A DNA stretch of 9,288 nucleotides from Gemmatimonadota bacterium. Lineage in GTDB: Bacteria; Gemmatimonadota; Gemmatimonadetes; JACCXV01. The position numbers and the translations under genes were made by a program. Every line of letters begins with the position of its first letter. Position 1 is the first letter of the stretch. Below the pieces are notes generated by a model. That model did no database searches. It saw only the letters and a program-made list of their open reading frames with translations, and was not told where the DNA came from. The stretch spans positions 1 to 9,288 of the forward strand of contig JACCXV010000398.1 in NCBI GenBank assembly GCA_013696835.1. Direction: 5' to 3'. Below are positions 1-6,508 of this stretch, in pieces.

Positions 1-1
1 G

Positions 2-1000
2 GCCCTGGTGCTCGGTCTGGGTCTGGGGACGCTTCTCGCCAGGCGCGTGGTGGGTCCGGTGCGTTCGCTCGCCACCGCCGCCGACCGCCTGGCGGAGGGC
101 GACTTCGAGGCGCCGCTCCCCCGCTCCTCCATTCGCGAGCTGAATAGCGTGGCCGGCGCCTTCGACCGCATGCGGACCGCCCTGTCCACGCGGCTCCACG
201 AGCTGCAGGAGGCGAACCGGGAGCTCGCGGATCGCACCGAACGGCTGGGCGCGCTGAAGGCCGAGGTGCTGCAGCGCGAGCGGCTCTCGGCCAGCGGCCG
301 GCTCGTGGCGGAGCTCGCGCATGAAATCCGCAACCCCGTGGCCAGCCTGCGAAACTCGCTGGAGCTGATCCGGCGCCGGATGACGCACGATCCCGAGGGT
401 CGCGAGTTCGCGGACCTCGCGATCGGAGAGCTGCTCCGCATGCACGGGCTCGCGGAGCAGATGCTGGACCTGCAGCGCCCGCGGGATCCGAGCATCTCGG
501 TCTCGAACGTCCAGGCGATAGCGCTGGAGGTGGCGCGTCTCGCGGTCATCGGCGTGCCCCCCGGCGAGCTCGCAATCCGGGTGCCCGGCGACGGCTCGGC
601 GGTCATCGGCCCGGACGCGCTCAAGCAGGTGCTGCTGAACCTGATCGAGAACGCCCGCGAAGCCAAGCCGCAGGGCCTGGAGATCGACGTGATCGTCGCC
701 TCGGATGGTGCGCGCGTGTCCGTGGACGTGCTCGACAACGGGCCCGGCATCCCCCCAGCGCTCGTGGAGCGCATCTTCGATCCCTTCTTCACGACGAAAG
801 GGTCCGTGTACGGCGTAGGCCTGGGCCTGTTCATCGCCGAAGGCCTGGTCCGCAGGTATGGGGGCATGATCCGGGCATCTGCCCGCGAGGATGGCGGAGG
901 TGCCCGCTTCCACATCGAGCTCGTCGCGGCCGGCGACGCCGCTCTTGCGGCAGTGCAAGGGCTTGCCACGGACCCGGGAAGCTCGGGGGCCTCCGCGTGA
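2..1000 (+). CDS. Sensor histidine kinase, C-terminal part (5' end outside window)
   Basis: This is the cytoplasmic half of a membrane sensor kinase that autophosphorylates on histidine and passes the phosphate to a response regulator. The frame is open to the left edge, so no start codon is assigned. Counting visible residues from base 2, it begins with the end of a hydrophobic segment (LVLGLGLGTLLA). A HAMP linker follows at about 12-65, then a coiled stretch. The H-box is LAHEIRNP with phospho-acceptor H107. The ATPase domain shows N-box N213 and N217, the G1 box DNGPG starting at D245, the F-box FDPFFTTK and the G2 box GVGLGLF at 271-277. All catalytic boxes are intact, so it should be active. 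The sensor domain is not visible and the signal is unknown. Its TGA overlaps the GTG of the next gene (GTGA), indicating translational coupling to its likely partner. An NtrB/AtoS/ZraS-like role is inferred from the downstream sigma-54 activator. Confidence 0.93.
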   Translation, partial: ALVLGLGLGTLLARRVVGPVRSLATAADRLAEGDFEAPLPRSSIRELNSVAGAFDRMRTALSTRLHELQEANRELADRTERLGALKAEVLQRERLSASGRLVAELAHEIRNPVASLRNSLELIRRRMTHDPEGREFADLAIGELLRMHGLAEQMLDLQRPRDPSISVSNVQAIALEVARLAVIGVPPGELAIRVPGDGSAVIGPDALKQVLLNLIENAREAKPQGLEIDVIVASDGARVSVDVLDNGPGIPPALVERIFDPFFTTKGSVYGVGLGLFIAEGLVRRYGGMIRASAREDGGGARFHIELVAAGDAALAAVQGLATDPGSSGASA

Positions 1001-1431
1001 GCGCGCCTCGCCCTGCGCGAATCCTGATCGCCGATGACGACCGCGCCTTCCGTGTCTCCACCACGGCACTGCTCCGTCAGGACGGCTATCACGTCACCGA
1101 GGTGCGGGACGGCCAGGCCGCCATCGACGCGTCGAGAGGCGGCGGATTCGACCTCCTGCTGCTGGATCTCCGCATGCCGCGCCGCGACGGGCTGGGAGTC
1201 GTGGAGCAGCTGCGTTCCGAGGGTGAGGGTCTGCCGATCCTCATGCTCAGCGGGTTCGGGACTCCGGAGGTGGCGCTGCGCGCGCTGCAGCTGGGCGCCG
1301 ACGATTTCCTGATCAAGCCTTTCGAGCCCGACGTGCTCGCCGCCCACGTTCACGAGATCCTCCAGCGTCGCGAGTGCCTCCGGCGTCGGGACAACGACCT
1401 CGCGCCGGAGATCCGCGGGGGTGCTTCATGA
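997..1431 (+). CDS. Stand-alone receiver (REC) response regulator
   Basis: This is a 144-residue protein consisting of one receiver domain plus a short charged tail and no output domain. It has the acidic pocket DDD at 13-15, phospho-acceptor D57 (LLLLDLRMP), S85 in the conserved Thr/Ser position and K107 (IKPFEPD), so it should be phosphorylatable. The start is GTG at 997, inside the stop of the kinase gene. About 156 bases separate it from the sigma-54 activator. Its receiver is roughly two-thirds identical to the receiver of that activator and shares the block ADDDRAFRVSTTALLRQDG exactly. It may be a phosphate sink, a relay intermediate or a competitor of the activator for the kinase; that is inference from the duplication and the lack of an output domain. 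Confidence 0.92.
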   Translation: MSAPRPARILIADDDRAFRVSTTALLRQDGYHVTEVRDGQAAIDASRGGGFDLLLLDLRMPRRDGLGVVEQLRSEGEGLPILMLSGFGTPEVALRALQLGADDFLIKPFEPDVLAAHVHEILQRRECLRRRDNDLAPEIRGGAS

Positions 1432-1587
1432 GCGGTTGGCAAGTCGGGGTCGGAATGTTCGGAGCCCGAGGTTCGTTGCCTTGCGGTGGCTCACCGCCAG
1501 CGTGCCGTTCTGGCGCGGTGCTGGTGCGCGGGGTGACAGCAGGCGACCAGGGACGCTGACCAGCACGACGTGACCAGGGAGGTGGAG

Positions 1588-3051
1588 ATGGCGGTGGCAC
1601 TCGGGAGGACCGCTCGCATTCTCGTGGCAGACGATGACCGGGCATTCCGGGTCTCCACCACCGCTCTCCTGCGCCAGGACGGCCACGAGGTCCTGTCGGC
1701 AGCCGACGGGTCCGAGACGATCGACACGATCCGTCGCGGCGCCTGTGACCTCCTTCTCCTCGACTTGCGCATGCCGGGTCCGGACGGGTTCTCCGTCGTC
1801 GAGCTGCTCCGGCGCGAGGGCCAGCGGGTGCCCATCCTCATGATCAGCGGGTTCGGAACGGTGGACCGGACTGTGCAGGCGCTGCACCTGGGCGTGGACG
1901 ACTTCCTCATGAAGCCCGTGGAGCCGGACGTTCTCAGCGCCCGGGTCGCGGAACTGCTGGAGCGCCGCCCTCTCCCACGGGCGAATGGCCTCGAAGGGCC
2001 CGGCGGGCTGGTCGGGCGCTGCGCCGCGATGGAGGCGGTGTTCGAGGCGATCCGGCGCGTGGCGCCCACCGACGCCAATGTGCTCGTGACGGGGGAGACT
2101 GGGACCGGCAAGGAGCTCGCCGCCCGGGCGGTGCACGAGCTCTCGCCGCGCAACCGCGGCCCGTTCGTGGCGGTGAATTGCGCCGCGCTGGCCGAGGGAC
2201 TGCTGGAATCCGAGCTCTTCGGCCATGTTCGAGGAGCGTTCACTGGCGCCGTGCACGACAAGCCAGGCCTGTTCGAGGCGGCGGGGGGGGGCACGCTGTT
2301 CCTGGACGAGATCGGTGAGGTGGGCTCGGCGCTCCAGCAACGGCTCCTGCGCGCCATCCAGGAGCGCGAGGTGCGGCGGGTTGGGTCGGTGCGCTCCACC
2401 CGTGTGGACGTGCGGCTCGTCGCCGCGACGAGCCGTGACCTCCGCAAGGAGGTGAGCGAAGGGCGCTTCCGCGACGACCTCTTTTACCGCCTCAACGTCT
2501 TTCCCGTCTCTCTCCCGGCGCTGCGTGAGCGGCAGGGCGACATCCCGCTCCTGATCCAGACCGCTCTCGACCGGGCCGCCTTCCAGGCCCGCCGCGCGCG
2601 GCCCCTCACCTGCTCGCCGCTCGCCGTGCGCCTGCTACGCGGCTACGGATGGCCCGGCAACGTTCGACAGCTCTTCGCAGTGCTCGAGAGCGCGGCCATC
2701 CACGCCGATGGCGATCGCATCGAGGCCCAGCACCTCTCCGCCGAAGTGCGCGGTGACGCGGCCGGCGGCCAGACGGATGGTCCTCGCTATCGCGCGGAGG
2801 CGGCCGGAGAGGGCGAGCGGGCCGCGATCGTGGCCGCGCTCGAGAGCACGGGCGGCCTCAGAGAGAAGACCTTCCAGATCCTGGGGATGAGCCGTACCAC
2901 GCTGTGGAGGAAGATGCGGGCATACGAGATCGACGCCCCGATCGCCGCGAAGACGGCCGCGAAGAAGACCGAGACCCCACGATTTTCTGGCTCCCGCATG
3001 GACGCCCGGGGCGTTCCACCGCTCCCCGGAGACCTGCAACCCTCGGCATGA
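1588..3051 (+). CDS. NtrC-family sigma-54-dependent transcriptional activator
   Basis: This 487-residue enhancer-binding protein remodels sigma-54 RNA polymerase using ATP. Its receiver covers about 8-125 (DDD at 15-17, phospho-acceptor D59, S87, K109). The AAA+ domain covers about 140-370, with Walker A GETGTGKE at 169-176, the sigma-54 contact loop GAFTGA at 216-221, Walker B GGTLFLDEI at 234-242 and GNVRQL at 357-362. A Fis-type helix-turn-helix lies at about 410-447 (ERAAIVAALEST, then SRTTLWRKMRAYEI). A 40-residue tail with a Lys/Ala-rich patch follows. ATG 1588 is preferred over GTG 1570 because AGGGAGGTGG at 1576-1585 is a good Shine-Dalgarno sequence for it. The stop codon lies inside a terminator-like hairpin. 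The domain order is that of AtoC/ZraR/NtrC proteins; the specific regulon cannot be read here, and I found no convincing -24/-12 promoter in the window. Confidence 0.95.
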   Translation: MAVALGRTARILVADDDRAFRVSTTALLRQDGHEVLSAADGSETIDTIRRGACDLLLLDLRMPGPDGFSVVELLRREGQRVPILMISGFGTVDRTVQALHLGVDDFLMKPVEPDVLSARVAELLERRPLPRANGLEGPGGLVGRCAAMEAVFEAIRRVAPTDANVLVTGETGTGKELAARAVHELSPRNRGPFVAVNCAALAEGLLESELFGHVRGAFTGAVHDKPGLFEAAGGGTLFLDEIGEVGSALQQRLLRAIQEREVRRVGSVRSTRVDVRLVAATSRDLRKEVSEGRFRDDLFYRLNVFPVSLPALRERQGDIPLLIQTALDRAAFQARRARPLTCSPLAVRLLRGYGWPGNVRQLFAVLESAAIHADGDRIEAQHLSAEVRGDAAGGQTDGPRYRAEAAGEGERAAIVAALESTGGLREKTFQILGMSRTTLWRKMRAYEIDAPIAAKTAAKKTETPRFSGSRMDARGVPPLPGDLQPSA

Positions 3052-3063
3052 GGGTCGCAGGTC
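3031..3063. terminator. Bidirectional hairpin at the end of the activator gene
   Basis: GACCTGC at 3031-3037 pairs with GCAGGTC at 3057-3063, and ACCCTC at 3039-3044 pairs with GAGGGT at 3050-3055. This gives 13 pairs with one A/C mismatch and a 5-base loop. The activator stop (3049-3051) is inside it, and the stop of the opposite-strand propeller remnant (3062-3064) touches its edge. No T-tract follows on either strand, so termination activity is inferred from stem strength and convergent position. Bases 3029-3058 recur exactly at 6479-6508. Confidence 0.65.
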
Positions 3064-3215
3064 ACGTGCAACCCCGCGCCGAGTTCAACTGGTAGAGGTA
3101 GGCGCTATCACGGCTCAGCGAGAGGTCGCTGGCCCCCTCGCCCACGATCGCCGCGTCGCCTTGCAGCAGAGTGAGCCCTCCGTTCGTCGCCGTTCAGGCG
3201 GTTCATGACCCCGCC
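3062..3215 (-). pseudogene. Remnant of a lactonase-type beta-propeller gene (C-terminal fragment)
   Basis: Read on the - strand, bases 3193 to 3062 encode NGGLTLLQGDAAIVGEG followed by ASDLSLSRDSAYLYQLNSAR and a TGA. This matches the late blades of the intact propeller protein at 6509-7636 (SDGSITLLEAEAG, then DEDLSEDGRFLYVV). Moving upstream there is an in-frame stop at 3194-3196. Removing one C near 3182 joins the fragment to RLNGDE in another frame, so a single-base frameshift is likely and the similarity may reach about 3215. The fragment lacks roughly the last 30 residues of the intact protein and everything N-terminal. It is convergent to the activator gene, as the intact copy is to the activator remnant. 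The family call rests on motif comparison by eye; the 5' boundary is approximate. Confidence 0.6.
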
Positions 3216-3497
3216 GGGTGTATTTCCTGTCTCCTCCATAGCGTTTCAGTCAGGTGTTTCGGCCTCCGCTCTCCGGTTCGTGAAACGGTGGATGGTCCAT
3301 TCCAGGCCCGCTCGATCCCCCGCAACTGCAGATGCAGTCAGCCTTTCCGAGAGTCTTCACGCCTACTCCTCTGCCGAATGCGGAGCGGCGCAGAACGTGT
3401 AGGGAGCACCCCTGGACGTGGCCAAGGGAGGATGGCGCGCGTGCAGCGCCGGTTCGCCGTCGGAGGCCAGCACTCCACCATCAAACCAGGAGCACGG
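3194..3497. other. Non-coding leader region before the lipoprotein/ferritin operon
   Basis: No convincing gene lies between the propeller remnant and the lipoprotein start. Two symmetrical elements are visible: ACTGCA-GA-TGCAGT at 3325-3338, and CGTTTCA at 3242-3248 facing TGAAACG at 3281-3287. Either could be a regulator site, but neither matches an operator I can name. A promoter for the downstream operon is expected here; I could not identify clear -35/-10 or -24/-12 boxes. Confidence 0.4.
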
Positions 3498-4685
3498 ATG
3501 CGCGCGAAGTGGATCCCGCTGTTCACGGCGATCGCCATGGGAATCGTGGCGGGCGCCTGTGACGACGACGGCAGCAGCCCCACCGACACGGGTGATCCGG
3601 GGGGGGACGGCATGGGTGACCGACGAAGCCTACCGAATCGCCTCGAGAGCGCGACCAACATCGACACTGTCAACGCCACGGCGGTTCTCCCGCTCTATCG
3701 GGGCGAGGACATGAGCGGCAACTCGGTGTTCTTCATCATCACCGAGTCCAACGAGTTGGAGGAGTCCATTCGTCTGGGTTTGAACTGGACGCCCAAGCTG
3801 GTCCATGCCATCCCGACCGCGGCGACGCAGAGGGCGACCGTGCAGGAGGAGCAGGATGATCGGAACCCGAACGGGTTTCCCCTGCTGCGCTTTCCCGGCA
3901 ACGTCGACTTCAGCCCCGCGCGCAACCTCGTGCCTGGGCGGGACCTCTTCCCGCTCGATCCCGCGACGACGCCCGGATCGTTCGGCGACGCGCTGTACAG
4001 CCCCCTCGTCACGTTCAACGACAGCATCGTCTACAACGCCGCCCACATCGCCAACAACACGGGGCTGCACGACAGGGTGATCAGCATGGACACCACCGGA
4101 ATGCGCGTGACGATGCAGCTCGTGAAGGGCTTCTACGAGGGGTTCCCCATCCTCTACTCGAGCACGGAGACATCGGACGAGGACCTCGCGGCGCTGGAGA
4201 TGAACACCTTCGCGCCGAACATGAACGCGGCCCCGTTCCCGGGTGACGACAAGCCGTTCCGCTCGGCACGCGAGGCGCTCATCCCGGTCGTCAACGGTCC
4301 CATGGGGCGTGACAACCCCAGTCGCCAGGGGCTCCGCTCCGCAGCCGCAGGCGAGGGCGACCCGCTCAACATCTTTCAGGAGCAGGCAGGGTGCGAGAAC
4401 CCCGACGACCCGGGGGCGTTCTGTGACGCCGCGCTCTACAGTCCGTTGTGGGACGTGCATCCCGTGATGTGGACGCAGGCGGCAATCGCCGCAGGCATCC
4501 CCGACCGGGTCACGACGGACAAGCGAGAGGTCATCGCGCCGCTCAACGTGATCGACCTCCTGGCCGACGGACACCTCGTCCCCTTCGCGCCGAACGGACC
4601 CCGGAACTCGTCGCTCGGAGGACTGAACGCCGCCGAGATCATCGTCAACTGCCCGATCATCTTCGTCCCCGAGGACGCGCGGTGA
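3498..4685 (+). CDS. Secreted lipoprotein of unknown function
   Basis: This 395-residue protein starts with a lipoprotein-type signal peptide: basic MRAK, a hydrophobic core, then IVAGAC with C21 as the probable lipidated cysteine, followed by an acidic Gly/Ser/Asp linker (to about residue 38). The lipobox is loose (AGA before the Cys). ATG 3498 is chosen because AGGAG at 3488-3492 sits 5 bases upstream and because the signal peptide begins there; an in-frame extension to 3171 would bury it. The mature part looks globular, with LYRGEDMSGNSVFFIITES near the start and two related segments, DALYSPLVTF and DAALYSPLWDVHP, hinting at internal duplication. Two Cys in CENPDDPGAFC could form a disulfide. 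I do not recognise a named family with certainty. It heads a three-gene unit with two ferritin-like proteins, 71 bases before the next start, so a shared envelope function is inferred. Confidence 0.85.
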   Translation: MRAKWIPLFTAIAMGIVAGACDDDGSSPTDTGDPGGDGMGDRRSLPNRLESATNIDTVNATAVLPLYRGEDMSGNSVFFIITESNELEESIRLGLNWTPKLVHAIPTAATQRATVQEEQDDRNPNGFPLLRFPGNVDFSPARNLVPGRDLFPLDPATTPGSFGDALYSPLVTFNDSIVYNAAHIANNTGLHDRVISMDTTGMRVTMQLVKGFYEGFPILYSSTETSDEDLAALEMNTFAPNMNAAPFPGDDKPFRSAREALIPVVNGPMGRDNPSRQGLRSAAAGEGDPLNIFQEQAGCENPDDPGAFCDAALYSPLWDVHPVMWTQAAIAAGIPDRVTTDKREVIAPLNVIDLLADGHLVPFAPNGPRNSSLGGLNAAEIIVNCPIIFVPEDAR

Positions 4686-4756
4686 CGAGCCCCGCCGCCA
4701 CGAAGCGCCCGCGAACCATCATCGAACGACTCGACTCACCGAACGGAGCGACCCCC

Positions 4757-5500
4757 ATGACCCGGGAAACGGCCCCCGAGCAGACGAAGAGCGTCACGCT
4801 GTCGCACAGCCGCTCGCTGTGGGAAGCCGGCACGCGGCGCAGGTTCCTGCAGGTCGCCGCACTCGGCGGAACCGCCGTCCTGCTGCCCACGATGCTCGCC
4901 TCCTGCAGCGACGACGACGACGGCCCGGCCGGGCCGGATCCGATGGCACCCGAAGGAGTGGTGACGCTCGATCTGAGCAGCGACACCGGGGTGCTGAACC
5001 TCGCCTACGCCCTCGAGCAGCTCGAGGCTGCCTTCTACACGCGGGTGGTGGATGGCTTCCCGGGGTCCAACCTGTCGGGTCCGGAGCAGGAGGCACTCAC
5101 CGACATCCGCAACCACGAGGTGATCCACCGGGACTTCCTGGCAGCCGTCCTCGGGAGCGCCAGGATCCCGAATCTCGCCTTGGACTTCGGCTCGGTGGAC
5201 TTCGCGGACCGCGTGAGCGTGCTCAGCACGGCGCGGGCGCTCGAAGACGGGGGCGTCGCGGCGTACAACGGTGCGGGCAAGCTGCTCAGCGACGTGGACA
5301 ACCTGCTCGTCGCGGGGAAGATCGTCTCGGTGGAGGCACGGCATGCCGCGGCTGTGCGCGACCTCCTGCGGCCCGGCACGCGGGACTTCGCCGGGGACGA
5401 CGTGGTGAATCCTGCCGGCCTGGACCAGGCCACGGAGCCCGGCTTCGTCATCGAGGGCAACCTCGAGTTCATCATGACTCCCATCCGCGTCGTTTCGTGA
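4757..5500 (+). CDS. Tat-exported ferritin-like lipoprotein
   Basis: This 247-residue protein belongs to the bacterial ferritin-like group of the Ferritin_2/desiccation-related type. A twin-arginine motif TRRRFLQ (26-32) precedes a hydrophobic stretch and lipobox LASC with C50, so it is probably exported folded and anchored as a lipoprotein. A four-helix bundle is indicated at about 75-205. Candidate metal ligands are E87/E90 in LEQLEAAFY, E121 and H124 in EVIH, E163 in ALEDGGVAAY, and E193 and H196 in SVEARH, the two half-sites of a di-iron-type centre. The start is ATG 4757 with GGAG at 4745-4748; a longer in-frame reading from 4448 overlaps the previous gene and is rejected. It lies 26 bases before a paralogue with the same ligand pattern. 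Metal handling or oxidative protection is inferred; storage cages are not implied. Confidence 0.9.
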   Translation: MTRETAPEQTKSVTLSHSRSLWEAGTRRRFLQVAALGGTAVLLPTMLASCSDDDDGPAGPDPMAPEGVVTLDLSSDTGVLNLAYALEQLEAAFYTRVVDGFPGSNLSGPEQEALTDIRNHEVIHRDFLAAVLGSARIPNLALDFGSVDFADRVSVLSTARALEDGGVAAYNGAGKLLSDVDNLLVAGKIVSVEARHAAAVRDLLRPGTRDFAGDDVVNPAGLDQATEPGFVIEGNLEFIMTPIRVVS

Positions 5501-5526
5501 GCCGAACTCCTCCGGAGGCACTCGCC

Positions 5527-6336
5527 ATGACCGACCTGTTCGACAGCATCGCGCCCGTTCGTGCGGGCCGGACTCTTTCGCGGCGCGAGGCCGTTCGGAC
5601 AGGGGCTGCGGCGGGCTTCTCCGTCGTCTCCCGTCTCGCGCTCGCATCCGTTCCGGTGGCCATCGCTGGCGTCATCCGCGACGCGCACGCCCAGGGCGCG
5701 CCGTCGATCCTCGACGTGCTCAACTACGCGCTCACGCTCGAGTACCTGGAGGACGAGTTCTACCGAATCGGCCTTTCCGCGCCGGTGGGAGGGACGCTGA
5801 CCGCGGCCGAGCGGAACACGATCGAGCAGGTGAGCATGCACGAGACTGCGCACGTCGCGTTCCTGCAGGCGACTATTCGCAACCTTCAGGGCACTCCGGT
5901 CCCGAAGCCGGCGTTCGACTTCACGGCGGGAGGTGTCTTCGGCGACGTCTTCTCGAATCGGGTCACGTTTCTCGCCGTCGCCCAGACGTTCGAGGACACC
6001 GGCGTACGCGCGTACAAGGGCCAGGCGGGCAACATCATGTCGAACGACACCGTTCTCACCGCGGCACTGCAAATCCATTCGGTGGAGGCGCGCCACGCCT
6101 CACAGATCCGCCGGCTGAGGGGCCAGAAGGGCTGGATCACCAACGCCGACCGCGGCGATCTGCCCCCTCAGGCGCAGCCCACGTACGACGGAGAGGCCAA
6201 TACGGTCCACGCCGGCCTGGACGCGGCTCCCTTCGGCAGCGGATCGGGGGGCCCCGCCGCCGTGACAGAGGCGTTCGACGAGCCTCTCACCATGCCTGAA
6301 GTTCTCGCCATCGTGAGGCCGTTCATCGTAGGCTAG
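5527..6336 (+). CDS. Tat-exported ferritin-like protein
   Basis: This 269-residue paralogue of the preceding gene has a Tat motif LSRREAV at 17-23, a hydrophobic segment and a probable signal peptidase I site after AHA near residue 55, so it is likely periplasmic and not lipidated. The ferritin-like bundle spans about 60-200, with candidate metal ligands E72/E75 (LEYLEDEFY), E106 and H109 (ETAH), E156 (FEDTGVRAY), and E187 and H190 (SVEARH). These line up one-for-one with the neighbour. A C-terminal extension of about 70 residues (QPTYDGEANTVHAG onward) is absent from the neighbour. ATG 5527 has GGAGG at 5514-5518. The pair may form a hetero-complex, one member membrane-anchored and one soluble; that is inference from pairing and spacing. 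Confidence 0.9.
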   Translation: MTDLFDSIAPVRAGRTLSRREAVRTGAAAGFSVVSRLALASVPVAIAGVIRDAHAQGAPSILDVLNYALTLEYLEDEFYRIGLSAPVGGTLTAAERNTIEQVSMHETAHVAFLQATIRNLQGTPVPKPAFDFTAGGVFGDVFSNRVTFLAVAQTFEDTGVRAYKGQAGNIMSNDTVLTAALQIHSVEARHASQIRRLRGQKGWITNADRGDLPPQAQPTYDGEANTVHAGLDAAPFGSGSGGPAAVTEAFDEPLTMPEVLAIVRPFIVG

Positions 6337-6340
6337 ATCG

Positions 6341-6364
6341 CCGGCGTCGGTGCCGAGTTGCCGG
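6341..6364 (+). terminator. Weak candidate terminator of the ferritin operon
   Basis: CCGGC at 6341-6345 pairs with GCCGG at 6360-6364, enclosing TCG/CGA with a 4-base loop, five bases after the ferritin stop codon. There is no T-tract and the sequence is GC-rich, so this could be chance. Confidence 0.3.
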
Positions 6365-6478
6365 GGTGGACGCGTGGTGATGCCTCGCGAGGGCGCTGAG
6401 GTGGCCAGAGAGGACGAGCGGGCGGCGATCGTGGCCGCGCTCGAGAGCACGGATAGGCGGGGCGCGCCCCCCTCGCCA

Positions 6479-6508
6479 GAGACCTGCAACCCTCGGCATG
6501 AGGGTCGC
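6479..6508. repeat. 30-bp direct repeat (second copy of 3029-3058)
   Basis: These 30 bases are identical to 3029-3058, with mismatches immediately on both sides (A for G on the left, T for A on the right). The two copies are 3,450 bases apart in the same orientation and bracket the lipoprotein/ferritin operon. Confidence 0.9.
6486..6508. terminator. Shortened hairpin between activator remnant and propeller gene
   Basis: ACCCTC (6489-6494) and GAGGGT (6500-6505) pair around the 5-base loop GGCAT, extended by GC/GC beyond one A/C mismatch. Compared with 3031-3063, the outer part of the right arm is replaced by the end of the propeller gene, whose stop is at 6509-6511. It could end both the + strand operon and the - strand propeller transcript. 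No T-tract is present. Confidence 0.45.

Larger units (their letters stand above)
6383..6508 (+). pseudogene. Remnant of an NtrC-type activator 3' end with internal deletion
   Basis: Bases 6415-6452 match 2814-2851 of the intact activator at 37 of 38 positions. The ungapped match extends left to 6383 (vs 2782) at about 80%. Translated, it reads GAEVAREDERAAIVAALEST against AEAAGEGERAAIVAALEST in the intact protein. About 157 bases of the intact gene are then missing, which removes the recognition part of the helix-turn-helix. Similarity resumes near 6459 and becomes an exact 30-base match at 6479-6508 (vs 3029-3058), including the position of the activator's stop codon, although the deletion puts it in another frame. 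No receiver or AAA+ sequence precedes it. It is best read as a decayed duplicate of the activator's tail; function is not expected except for the hairpin it contains. Confidence 0.7.

Noticed and set aside
1483..1497. Hairpin GCGGTG-GCT-CACCGC between the stand-alone receiver and activator genes
   Set aside because: Only 6 bp, no T-tract, and it lies inside what looks like one operon; not convincing as a terminator.
1426..2447. Two long - strand open frames opposite the activator gene
   Set aside because: They are low-complexity Arg/Ser/His-rich shadows caused by high GC; the + strand frame encodes intact REC and AAA+ motifs.
3433..3448. Possible sigma-54 promoter TGGCGCGCGTGCAGCG before the lipoprotein gene
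   Set aside because: The -24 GG and -12 GC spacing fits, but the -12 element reads CAGC instead of TTGC, and such matches are common by chance at this GC content.
3171..3497. In-frame N-terminal extension of the lipoprotein gene to 3171
   Set aside because: It would place an unlikely 109-residue segment before a clear signal peptide, and ATG 3498 has a well-placed AGGAG.
4819..5526. Long open frame running from 4819 into the second ferritin-like gene
   Set aside because: The upstream part is an Arg/Gly/Pro-rich shadow of the first ferritin-like gene in another frame; the true start at 5527 has GGAGG and a Tat signal.
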